Positions 9,291 through 16,893 of a stretch of 16,893 bases of DNA are shown here, piece by piece. Below the pieces are notes generated by a model. That model was given only the letters and a program-made list of their open reading frames with translations. It was not told the DNA's origin and ran no database searches. Position 1 is the first letter of the stretch, and each line of letters begins with the position of its first letter. Made by a program: the position numbers and the translations under genes. Where the stretch lies: assembly GCA_027596945.1 (NCBI GenBank), contig JADGJH010000043.1, positions 6,984 to 23,876 on the forward strand. Reading direction: 5' to 3'. Source of the DNA: Physocladia obscura (lineage: Eukaryota > Chytridiomycota > Chytridiomycetes > Chytridiales > Chytriomycetaceae).

Positions 9291-9656
9291 ATGCAAGTAT
9301 TTGCTTCAGGACTTATTCTAGTAGGAGTCGTTCTGGCTACCATCCGCCGCCGCGACGCTCTTTCAACTGTCGCGAATGATTTTGAATCTCTTCCAATTTG
9401 CTTTCAGACTTGCGTACAGAAGGAAGTTGGCAGCTCTCAGGTGACTACAGCCACAATCGACGAAGTATGCACGGCCGTCACTACCGACAACTCGCTCCTG
9501 CTTGCCATTACCACTTGTGGCTTCTCCACGTGCTCATCGACCAATCTTACCGCCGGAATTAGTGCGTTGCCAAAGTTGAAGACGGATTGCACGGCTGCAC
9601 TTGCTGAGATTGCTGCTACAAATACCACTACTGTTGCTGCCACTGCCACCATCTGA
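9291..9656 (+). CDS. Small secreted six-cysteine protein, CFEM-like
   Basis: 121-residue protein with an N-terminal hydrophobic stretch (residues 3-17, FASGLILVGVVLA) that looks like a signal peptide, so it is probably secreted or wall-bound. Six cysteines sit at 37, 41, 60, 76, 81 and 100, giving spacings C-x3-C, C-x18-C, C-x15-C, C-x4-C and C-x18-C. The LPxCxxxC opening and the later C-x4-C resemble the fungal CFEM domain, which usually has eight cysteines; two appear missing, so this is CFEM-like at best. CFEM proteins bind heme or act at the cell surface and in host contact, but the Asp used for heme binding cannot be placed here. The C-terminus is Ala/Thr-rich without a clear GPI-anchor signal. 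N-glycosylation sequons occur at NLT (85) and NTT (111). There is no intron, and a poly(A) signal follows 28 nt after the stop. Confidence 0.72.
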   Translation: MQVFASGLILVGVVLATIRRRDALSTVANDFESLPICFQTCVQKEVGSSQVTTATIDEVCTAVTTDNSLLLAITTCGFSTCSSTNLTAGISALPKLKTDCTAALAEIAATNTTTVAATATI

Positions 9657-9683
9657 TTTTTCTAGTGTATAAAACAAACACAG

Positions 9684-9689
9684 AATAAA
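9684..9689 (+). terminator. Poly(A) signal of the small secreted protein gene
   Basis: AATAAA 28 nt after the stop codon at 9656. Confidence 0.6.
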
Positions 9690-11097
9690 TTCAATACACA
9701 TTGTTATTAATATACTTAATATTTTATTTGCTTGATTTCAATCGTTCGATGACTTTTGCTTATTGTTTTCCTGCTTTAATGATATTATTCTGATGTCCAC
9801 GTGATTGTTTAACCCGGCTATCAAATTATTCACAGTATTATTGGGCAAACAGGGTGGTGGAAATTACTGCCGAAACTCCCCAACTACCATTTGGAAAGCA
9901 AAGAAAGGAAAAGAAAAAGCACGTTTCAGGGTGACACCACACTGTTGAATACAAATCCTTTCTGAACTATTATTTCTGAATTGAAATCTTACGTGAAATA
10001 GATATCATAATTTGAAAATTGCAAAACGCCCTCAAATCTAGCTTCAGCAAAATAAATTTATCTCTTTTGGAAGCCCAATTAACACCATTGTATGATACCC
10101 GAGCAAATCTGTGCTCTTATCCCTTCTGACATAATAAATACACAAAATGCAAAATATATCTAGAAAATTTTGAACATATATGGACCTGTCCAACATTTAT
10201 TCCAAAATGTAAATTGGATAAAGCAAACAATTCACACGCCCAAAAAAAAAAAAAACCCTGAAAAAAAACAAACAGGAAAATGGCTTATCAACCACATTTG
10301 GGAAAAAAATAAATTTAGCGAAGATTTATTCCTGACAAATAAGCTTTCAATTGCAAACAGTTAATTGGAAATCAAGAAACAATTAACAAGAACAGAAACG
10401 GCCCCAATACATTAACATAATTTAAAATACACCTGAAATTAAATTAATCTCCTTCAATTAAAAAACCAAATAACTATTTGAGGATCATAAATACTACTCA
10501 TCTAAAGCCTCGACCATACTTGAAATCAACAAATAATTATACTTTTAACGATATACGATAGACCCTGATTGGTTCCAGTTCACGAAACCCAACAATACCA
10601 GCAAGATAAATGGTTCAGCTGGAAGTGATCATACGTTGGAAGGAAACTGGTAAAAGAACAATTATCTAGGTTAGCTAGATTAGTCGAAGGGGCTTTCAAT
10701 ATTGCTAAATAAAAATACTTATTTTGTTAAAACCAATATTTTGGATTTTTTGTCAGCACCTGCCGATGACGCTGTTTGACATAAATTAATTAATTCAATA
10801 AAAGATTTCAATACACCTAATAGAGATTCGATATTCTGTAAGAATGATATCATGACATATTGGGTACTTAGAGCGATATTTACTGTTTACAAATAAAATA
10901 AAATTAACAAGATTGAACGAGACCTCCATATAGCCCAAAGAGTTAAATTAAATTTTCAACATGCAAATACAGAGGGGCATTCACACAAAAAAAATTGAGA
11001 AAAGTTGGGGAGATATGAAAGTCTGACTGACTTTTACTCAGTTTGCGCTGCAGCAAGGTTGTGCAAAGAAGAAATACAGATCAAGTTTTATGAAAAT
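9690..11097. other. AT-rich intergenic region
   Basis: About 1.4 kb with no coding frame worth calling, no tRNA and no repeats recognised. The single open frame at 10170-10364 is made largely of A-runs coding Lys and Asn. CpG occurs at scattered sites throughout, unlike the region after 15086. Confidence 0.5.
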
Positions 11098-11121
11098 TTT
11101 CGTTTCACATTTCGTTTCACA
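11098..11121 (+). repeat. Two tandem copies of a 12-bp unit upstream of the monooxygenase
   Basis: TTTCGTTTCACA is repeated exactly, head to tail, ending 47 nt before the monooxygenase ATG. It lies where the promoter or 5' leader should be, so it may be a paired binding site. Only two copies are present and no factor is recognised. Confidence 0.55.
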
Positions 11122-11168
11122 TTTTTTGAAACTCAAGCTGCTCCCTGATGTAAATATAACAACCAAAA

Positions 11169-12458
11169 ATGGGCCTCAAAGTTATTATTGTTGGCGCTGG
11201 TAACTCAGGTCCGCTACTGGCTCTCTACCTTCAAAGAGCCGGACACACCCCTGTCATCTATGACATGTTCAATCCAACAGACTCTCCTACGCATGAGAAT
11301 CCTCTCTTTTTTGGTGACCTTGGCGGAGCAATTGGGATTTCAATAAATGGTCAGCGCGTGCTTGACGACGCAGGGATACTCGAGGATATCCTTAAAGTTG
11401 CAAGCGAGCCGTTTAACAACACAATATTTGCAAAGATTGATGGATCCAGTCCTGTCACACTCACCAACTTTGAGGGAAATCGCAATGGGTTCTCCAAATC
11501 TTACAAAACATTCACTATCATGCGAATGAATTTGCAACATGTAATCGGTATGGCGTGCAGCAAAGCCGGAATTAAATATGTCCTTTGCAGCAAGCTTGTT
11601 AAAGTTGAGGAGAGCGAAGGCGGCGTGAAGGCATATTTTGCAGACGGTACAAGTGCTACGGGTGACATTCTTGTTGGGGCAGACGGCGCTCATTCGATTA
11701 CCCGAAAGTCTCTTTTCGGTGATGCACACAAGGCAGTGTTCGCCAAATGCATTACTCATGTTGGAGTTACTGAATTGGGAAATGGCAAGGGTTTGAACGG
11801 GGACGATTTGGACTTGGACCACGTTTTGGCATTTTACAATGACCGTTCAAGTAACCATGCAACCGTGTTTTTCAAAACCGCACCCAATAACAGTTCCTGG
11901 CATATCACAGAAGTCAACTTGCCTGCAGGAGAAAATATTAATGACGATTGGAGACCTGTATCTGACTTGCCGAAAGAATCTGCACGCCTTGCTGTTCTTC
12001 TTGAAGGTTGGGGTGGTCCAAAGAACCATGTTGAGATTGTCAGGGCAGCGCGTAGGATCACCTCAACCCCACTCTATTTTGTCCCGCCTGTGCCGTCCTT
12101 TTACAAAGGTCGTGTTGTACTTATTGGTGATGCTGCGCATGCTATGCTTCCTTATCTTGGACAAGGCGGGAATTCGGCTTTGGAAGATGCAGGCACTCTC
12201 GGGCATCTCCTGGCTGAACTTGGCGATGACTGGAAAACAGCTTTTCGCCTCTACAATGAAATTCGCCAACCCCGAATCAAAACAATTGTCGCACAGACTG
12301 ACATAATGGCAGGGATGAACAATGCATGGTATGGACATTTTGTGGTTAGAGTAATGGCATTTGTTGCGCGATATTTTGGAAACTTGGACAAAATTACAGG
12401 ATACGATTTTCTTGCCGATACAAAGGCTGCCCTTGCCCTAGAAAAATCTAAAAGGTGA
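11169..12458 (+). CDS. FAD-dependent monooxygenase (aromatic-ring hydroxylase type)
   Basis: 429-residue flavoprotein of the PF01494 group (salicylate/phenol hydroxylase and fungal secondary-metabolite monooxygenases). Such enzymes use NAD(P)H and O2 to hydroxylate or epoxidise an organic substrate. All three class marks are intact: the dinucleotide-binding GAGNSG at 9-14 inside VIIVGAGNSGPLLALYLQRA; the DG motif GADGAHS at 170-176; and the FAD ribityl GD motif RVVLIGDAAHAMLP at 315-328 followed by GQGGNSALEDA. Length is normal for the family. There is no signal peptide, so it is probably cytosolic. It is a single exon with ATG preceded by AACCAAAA. A 12-bp tandem repeat lies just upstream and a poly(A) signal 41 nt downstream. 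The nearest neighbour downstream is a dead tyrosinase, also a phenol-oxidising type, but they share no evident promoter, so the link is weak. Substrate unknown. Confidence 0.9.
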   Translation: MGLKVIIVGAGNSGPLLALYLQRAGHTPVIYDMFNPTDSPTHENPLFFGDLGGAIGISINGQRVLDDAGILEDILKVASEPFNNTIFAKIDGSSPVTLTNFEGNRNGFSKSYKTFTIMRMNLQHVIGMACSKAGIKYVLCSKLVKVEESEGGVKAYFADGTSATGDILVGADGAHSITRKSLFGDAHKAVFAKCITHVGVTELGNGKGLNGDDLDLDHVLAFYNDRSSNHATVFFKTAPNNSSWHITEVNLPAGENINDDWRPVSDLPKESARLAVLLEGWGGPKNHVEIVRAARRITSTPLYFVPPVPSFYKGRVVLIGDAAHAMLPYLGQGGNSALEDAGTLGHLLAELGDDWKTAFRLYNEIRQPRIKTIVAQTDIMAGMNNAWYGHFVVRVMAFVARYFGNLDKITGYDFLADTKAALALEKSKR

Positions 12459-12498
12459 TTTTTTTCAACTTCGAGGAAGTGACTGTTGGTGGTTTTGG

Positions 12499-12504
12499 AA
12501 TAAA
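12499..12504 (+). terminator. Poly(A) signal of the monooxygenase gene
   Basis: AATAAA starting 41 nt after the stop codon at 12458. A second near-copy follows directly (AATAAAATAAAG). Confidence 0.65.
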
Positions 12505-13549
12505 ATAAAGAGAACTTTGTGGACTGGAAAAAAATAATAAACTAGAACTAAAATTAATAAAATTTAAAATAAAATTAAAATGTGAAAAACAAAATAACAA
12601 ATAATTTTAGTTAAAAAAAAAAAAATTCAATTTAGATAATCGAAAAGTTCTCAATGTTATTATTCGTGACAGTGGATATATTCATTGCTATTCAGAGTGT
12701 TTCATGGATTTACAATCACTTGGTGCTATCCTATTGTTTCTTCTAGTGTAGTGCTTGTTGCTAAATCAGTTGGAGTCAACTAATTCAATACTTCATCTTT
12801 TAGAACTAAATAATAAGAGTTTGAAATTGAAGTTAAAACTTTAATTCTTTGGAAAGATTTTTTTTCATGTAAAACGATCCATAATATCAAAAACGATATT
12901 TGGGTTCAAATAGTTTTTGGAATAGACATCAAAAGAATAATAGGAATAAAAGACACTTCAAAAGAAAATAGTTGGAAAGCATTTGGAAATCACTTGAATT
13001 GTTTTTACAAAGAATGTTGAGAAATGTTTCGAGTTAATTTAAAAGAGTTTAAAAATTGATTCACATTGAAATAAAAAAACAACAGTTTTCTCTAAAAATA
13101 ACAAGTACTGTTATTTTACAGTAAAGAGGAAGAAATTAAATGTTAAAGGTTACATTTGGAAATTATTGGATTTTATGGAAAAATTTGTATTATTTTTGCC
13201 CTGGCCAATTTGGTTCTTCTGTGACTTGTTTGAATTGGTTTGGTGTCTCTTTTATATTTACTTTACTTATTTATTTTGATTACAATTGGTGGTTGACAAT
13301 GATTCAAAATTGTGCTGTTTTGTAGAGCCAAGAATTTAATAAAGAAATGGTTTCTGAAAGAGCTTTCAAAGAAGATTTAAATTTGTCACAGTGTATAAGT
13401 CTGCGTCAAAAAGGTTTATTATTACTCTAGCACTATTTTATTGGCTGTAAGTAAAATATCGTTTATGTGGTTCACAGATTTTTTTTTAATCATTTGCACA
13501 AAAATTTTAGTGGGGAAAAAATCTATCTGGAAGAAAACTTTGGAAAAAA
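12505..13549. other. AT-rich intergenic region
   Basis: About 1 kb with very low GC and only scattered CpG. No gene, RNA or repeat was recognised. The frame at 13140-13325 codes a Trp/Phe/Tyr-rich string with no family resemblance and is taken as chance. Confidence 0.5.
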
Positions 13550-15181
13550 ATGAAGCTTGTAAATGCAAGGATGATTATTTCGCAAGCTAGTGGGCTAACG
13601 CTTGTACTTGTGGCGGTGGAGCACCTTGAGTGCAAGCTAGAAGGCCCAATATGGTGCAGCCATAAAGGCTCTGGCTGACCGTCCGCAGAACCCAAGCGGT
13701 GTTTTAGCCGACGCAGCAACAATCTCGCTGAAGGACTTTACGAATTTGTGAGTATTGACTGCATTCTTTTGCTGATTCGGTGATGATTAATCCAAAAGCA
13801 TCTGCGCTTTTTCCTTCATCTGTCCATTTGAAAAACTCTATGACTCTTACCCTCTTTTTCCCTGGATTCTGGATTCCAGCCACGCACGCGCCTCGCCGCG
13901 GGCCCACGGTTCAGCTGAGTTTTACCCGTACCACCGTTTGAGCAGGCAATGCATACGGCTGGCTGGTCAGGCGGTGTGGTGTACTGGGACTGGCCGGCAA
14001 TGAATACCAACTGGTGGAAATCTGATGTCCTCTCCTCGACGTATTTTGGTTCTCCAACAAGTTCCGATCCAAACAATTGCGTTATTGACGGCGTGTTTGA
14101 GTTCTCTGGCCGCGCTGGACTCGGATCTCTCAGTCTACGCTCCGGGGATGCACACCGCCGCTGCCACTCAACGATGTTGATTCTGCCACAACTGCTCTGT
14201 TAGATATTAATACACGCTATTAGGCTTTGACTTATGCCGCGTTTCGGGGCGATTCAATTACACGAGTCCCAAGGGGTTCCACGCCCCTGGCTACGAAACT
14301 ATTGGCGGAAAAAGCTCCAGTTGCTTGCCAGATATGGCAAGTACTTCCATATCTCCAAATGATCCTCTCTTTTGCAATCAAAAATTTTAATAATTTTTGG
14401 TCAAAATACATCATGTGCTTGTCGATAAAGTGTGGTGGCGTTGGCAACAGCGTTGTCCAGCTTTTATGTACGATTATGAAAGGCTTTTAACCGATAATGA
14501 CCCCATTAACTTGACTTCCAGTGATGTTGCAACAATGACACAGGAACATGTGGGGCATTACAGTTGGAAAACTTCTCAACCGTGAGGGAGATTTGCTGTG
14601 CTTCACATACACCACTTCTGTTAGTGATTTAACAATGCCATCCGTCACTTATCCAGATTTTACTGGTATCCCAGCAGCGGCCGCAGATTCAAGCGACAAC
14701 AGCACCTCCAATTCAACTGGCTCAACTAACTCAACCAATGCCAGTGGTTCAAGGTTGCCACAGTCACCCTTGCAGATGTCTGGATGAATAAGCTGCTCAT
14801 ACCAACAAGTCCACTCTCTTTTGGCAGCACATCAACAAACTCAACAGTTGCTGTATTTGGCCGCCATGACGAAAAAAAAGACAGCGCATTCTACTTTTCT
14901 GCTGACAAGATTGTCGATGACAACCCAACGCACTACGAGATTTCAGGCGGTGCCAATAGAACTCTTCTCATCACGTTTCTTCAATGCACAAACAAAACCC
15001 TCGATACATTTACCGGTCATATGCCGAAGCCTAGAATTACGAAGAAGGAAATAAAAAAATTATTCGTTACTATGTTGACACGCCGCTCAAGCCTTATGAC
15101 ACTTTTATACTAGCAAATTTCAAAATTCAGAGGCATCTCAAGGAACAAAATGGAAGAAAGAAACTACAAAACAGGCATTAA
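13550..15181 (+). pseudogene. Fungal tyrosinase pseudogene
   Basis: Remains of a secreted copper tyrosinase, an enzyme that oxidises phenols to quinones and feeds melanin synthesis. An ATG at 13550 opens a hydrophobic leader. Then, in changing frames: KAQYGAAIKALADRP; a 132-nt intron (13748-13879, GTGAGT..CCAG); the CuA block with its histidines (AHGSAEFYPYHR); FEQAMHTAGWSGGVVYWDW; CuB pieces HAPGYETIGG, SPNDPLF and HHVLVDKVWWRWQQRC; a Ser/Asn/Thr-rich linker; and a C-terminal part ending at a TAA (15179-15181). Damage: stops at 13638 and 14221; a deletion with frameshift at 13937; frame changes near 13600, 14101-14150, 14252, 14547, 14745 and 15037; an AT-rich in-frame insertion with two TAA codons at about 14370-14408 that splits SPNDPLF from HH; and Tyr at 14292-14294 where CuB expects His. 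Introns cannot explain this many changes. CpG is normal here, unlike the DNA just downstream. Confidence 0.88.
13748..13879 (+). other. Surviving intron of the tyrosinase pseudogene
   Basis: Donor GTGAGT after the segment LADAATISLKDFTN and acceptor ATTCCAG before CACGCACGC. Splicing in phase 2 makes a Phe codon and leads straight into the CuA segment. The 132-nt length is longer than introns elsewhere in the window. It shows that the copy arose from genomic DNA, not by reverse transcription. Confidence 0.65.
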
Positions 15182-15221
15182 AGAGGATTCTGGATTTAGT
15201 TTTTAATGTAGAATCTTGACA

Positions 15222-15227
15222 AATAAA
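15222..15227 (+). terminator. Poly(A) signal remaining after the tyrosinase pseudogene
   Basis: AATAAA 41 nt after the last tyrosinase-frame stop (15179-15181). It supports the view that the pseudogene ends here. Confidence 0.45.
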
Positions 15228-15502
15228 AGCTCTCTCAACTCTCAAATTTAAAGTCTACTATCAAACTTCTGATAAACCTACTGGAATATCAACATAAGTC
15301 AAAAGCCAATGTAGTGATGGGTTTTCTCAAACAATTTGCAAAATGTCACAAAAACCAGCAAAAAAAAAAAACAATCAAACATTTAGTTGCTAAACCCAAG
15401 AATTTGGAAGGGAACTTTAGGGGAATAAAAGTTTTTGAGGCTTTCAAAGGGGCCGGCAGGCTGTTGTTGTGGAGGAAGGCGGTGGTGTTTTAGGTCTGGC
15501 TA

Positions 15503-15688
15503 ATGAATGATATTGATCACTCTGATTCAGATGAAGATATCAGTAGAGTTGATTCATTGTTTGATAGTAAAAAAAGCAAAAATGATAGTAGTGATGTGAT
15601 GATGGTTGAAAGTTTTTTCTCTGTTTCCAAAAAAAAAATAAAAAATCACAATAAAAACCCAAAAGCAATTGCCAAAGCCAGACACTGA
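15503..15688 (+). pseudogene. Acidic then lysine-rich ORF, possible N-terminal piece of an element protein
   Basis: 61 residues from ATG to TGA. It starts with an acidic Ser/Asp run (DHSDSDEDISRVDS) and ends basic (VSKKKIKNHNKNPK). Acidic Ser/Asp-rich starts before a DNA-binding domain are common in transposases, but this is weak evidence. In another frame directly downstream (about 15690-15870) the reading KKSGSV, then KYGFKNF, then RRKCSNI recalls the order of a BED zinc finger, with a stop and a frame change between. No firm family assignment. Confidence 0.2.
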
Positions 15689-16018
15689 CACACAACAACC
15701 AAAAATAAAAAATAAAAAATCTGGGTCAGTTTGAAATATGGTTTTAAAAATTTCATGAGTGCAGAGGGAAGAAGAAAGTGTTCAAACATTTCCAACACCC
15801 CATCACAGTTGATGAAAGAAAGAGTGAGATCTGTGGAAGTTGGATGTATTCAACTCAAAGAAGTAGTTTTTTGCCTCTCAATGTATATCCTCAGCAGTGA
15901 AACATCTTCTGGTTGTACTATACCAAGAACAACAATGCTGTTTGGGGACCAGTTTAGTATGAGTAAATCACATAATATCTGCATTTTTAATATACACTGT
16001 ACATTACTCCAGCAATTT

Positions 16019-16330
16019 TCAAGTCAAGTTTGTACAGTGAAGGATCTCACAAGCTGATTGTAAAAACTGTTTGTACTTTTCATAAAAAAGAAAGTGGTAT
16101 TCAGTAAAATGGTTTATAATCCAGTCTTTTTGAACTGTTGAAAATTTCTTTTCAATGACAGTACTCAAACTGCTTGATTCAATGAGTATTGTTGCTGTTG
16201 ACTTATGATAAATGTGTATAAATTGTGACAATTTCATAAGCATGCACTCTTGTAATTGTGTTTGTATGTTTTGATTCAACTGTATTTGAATTGCATTCAT
16301 GTTCTGCAAAAAATTCAGCTCCTTGCTCAT
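16019..16330 (-). pseudogene. Unrecognised 103-residue ORF in the CpG-poor region
   Basis: ATG-to-TGA minus-strand frame of 103 residues with helical, Gln-rich character (NAIQIQLNQNIQTQLQ) and an aromatic basic end (FLFYEKYKQFLQSACE). A good 3' splice site (TTTTTTGCAG) lies just inside it, so it may be an exon joined to sequence upstream. One such candidate is the minus-strand ORF at 16470-16354, which begins MSAVDESGNDIYGLGVLLF. No homologue is recognised and strand choice in this region is uncertain. Confidence 0.2.
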
Positions 16331-16349
16331 TAACTAACCATCCCCTTGA

Positions 16350-16398
16350 CCAATCAGATTTGACCTTCCTTGGTCCAATCACAATTTTTTTTATAAAT
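16350..16398 (+). promoter_or_regulatory. Two CCAAT boxes followed by a TATA-like element
   Basis: CCAAT at 16350-16354 and again at 16375-16379, 25 bp apart, then TATAAAT at 16392-16398. The order and spacing suit a polymerase II promoter reading to the right. A minus-strand ATG at 16330 lies just to the left, so a two-way promoter is possible. CCAAT and TATA are common in this composition, so support is moderate. Confidence 0.35.
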
Positions 16399-16500
16399 GA
16401 ATTTATCAGCAACAAAAAGGAGCACACCCAATCCATATATATCATTTCCAGATTCATCTACAGCAGACATTGCCACCAACCATCAGCTCAAAAACACAAG

Positions 16501-16580
16501 GTGAGAACAATAAAAAGAAGAAGAACTAAATGCATAATACTATGCTCTTCCTGTCCATGTACAACAACCTCAACTGACAG
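16501..16580 (+). other. Candidate intron
   Basis: GTGAGA donor and CTGACAG acceptor, 80 nt apart, with a possible branch point (CTCAAC or CTGAC) just before the acceptor. It lies about 100 bp downstream of the CCAAT/TATA elements. It would remove the in-frame TGA at 16575-16577. No confident protein is produced by splicing, so it remains a candidate. Confidence 0.25.
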
Positions 16581-16849
16581 TGCAACACAACAATCAACAA
16601 AACTGATGCTGAATTCATTGACACAATCAATGTGAGAACTCAGAAAGGTCCTAACTATCTGAAGAATAGCCATGGTGGTAAACAGATTGGAGCTGGTGTA
16701 AAGAAAAAGGTTATAAGTTGAAGTCTAATACTGTTGTTCTGACAATTATAAACTACAGCTGCAAAGTCCACAGAGCCAAGGGCACACAAAAGCACCTGCA
16801 TTCATATCAACGCAAACACCAGTGCATGTTGTTACGGACAAAAAGATAA
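16530..16849 (+). pseudogene. Coding relic with zinc-finger-like end
   Basis: One frame runs from an ATG at 16530 to a TGA at 16719-16721 with a single internal TGA at 16575-16577, and includes DAEFIDTINVRTQKGPNYLK. A second frame then continues from about 16690 to a TAA at 16847-16849 and includes GYKLKSNT and NYSCKVHRAKG with following histidines (QKHLHSYQRKH). The order G-Y, hydrophobic strand, aromatic-x-C, basic, His recalls the FLYWCH/FAR1-type fingers found at the start of MULE-type transposases. The resemblance is loose and was not searched. Both internal TGA codons could come from CGA. Confidence 0.25.
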
Positions 16850-16893
16850 AATAATTTGATTTGTTTATTATTTTTATCTTTCTTGTTTTATTT

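Larger units (their letters stand above)
15086..16893. mobile_element. CpG-depleted region, probable decayed mobile element (edge at right unseen)
   Basis: From 15086 to 16810 I find only two CpG dinucleotides (15454 and 15480), and none from 15482 to 16810, although GC content is not low. TG and CA are plentiful. The rest of the window, coding and non-coding, has ordinary CpG. Loss of CpG with gain of TpG/CpA is the known mark of cytosine methylation followed by deamination, which in fungi falls on silenced transposons. Coding-like stretches on both strands are broken by stops, several of them TGA, which CGA gives by this route. No terminal repeats or target duplications were found and the right end is outside the window, so the element type is not established. 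Confidence 0.45.

Noticed and set aside
9437..9652. Minus-strand Val/Ala-rich ORF
   Set aside because: Complement of the small secreted protein; that strand has the signal peptide, cysteine pattern and poly(A) signal.
10170..10364. Plus-strand Lys/Asn-rich ORF
   Set aside because: Coded mostly by A-runs in AT-rich spacer DNA; no family resemblance.
11340..11822. Minus-strand 160-residue ORF
   Set aside because: Fully inside the monooxygenase, whose three FAD motifs prove the plus-strand frame.
13507..14076. Minus-strand ORFs opposite the tyrosinase start
   Set aside because: They are shadows of the tyrosinase remains, which carry copper-site motifs on the plus strand.
14370..14408. A short intron between SPNDPLF and HHVLVDKVWW
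   Set aside because: No GT donor and no AG acceptor at usable positions; the insertion keeps the frame but brings two TAA codons.
13550..15181. An intact tyrosinase with many introns
   Set aside because: Frame changes fall inside conserved blocks with overlapping frames and without GT..AG pairs; only 13748-13879 behaves as an intron.
1..16893. CRISPR array, bacterial operon, or tRNA/rRNA genes
   Set aside because: No regularly spaced repeats, no ribosome-binding-site and operon layout, and no cloverleaf sequence were seen; introns and poly(A) signals show nuclear eukaryotic DNA.

Overview
The window reads as nuclear DNA of an early-diverging fungus, most likely a chytrid. Genes are spaced by AT-rich DNA, introns are short (51-82 nt in working genes) with GT..AG ends, and AATAAA signals follow several stop codons. 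The mix also fits: a fungal copper tyrosinase, a CFEM-like secreted protein, F-box/ankyrin proteins with a D/N-x-R-V-D-P repeat, and an ELMO/CED-12 signalling protein, which fungi with motile zoospores can keep. The assignment rests on protein resemblance read by eye; no search was run.

Layout. 2-1565 (+): 3' part of an SLC49/FLVCR-type MFS transporter with one 82-nt intron, cut by the window start. 1562-2166 (-): an unrecognised lysine-rich ORF pair, possibly a gene relic, whose stop overlaps the transporter stop. 2289-5869 (-): complete eight-exon ELMO1/CED-12 orthologue of 1042 residues, including a 22-nt microexon. 6328-7662 (-): single-exon F-box-like/ankyrin protein. 7663-9290: mostly non-coding, with a CpG-richer patch at about 7960-8390. 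9291-9656 (+): small six-cysteine secreted protein. 9690-11097: AT-rich, nothing recognised. 11169-12458 (+): intact single-exon FAD-dependent monooxygenase. 12505-13549: AT-rich, nothing recognised. 13550-15181 (+): tyrosinase pseudogene with many frameshifts and stops but a still readable intron and poly(A) signal. 15086-16893: DNA of a different character, almost without CpG, holding broken coding-like stretches on both strands; best read as a decayed mobile element.

There is no operon logic. The transporter and ELMO genes converge. ELMO and the ankyrin gene are in tandem on the minus strand. The ankyrin gene and the small secreted-protein gene diverge across a 1.6-kb gap. The strongest leads are the 1.3-kb CpG void beside the dead tyrosinase and the chytrid-type ELMO with a long Ser/Asn-rich N-terminal extension.
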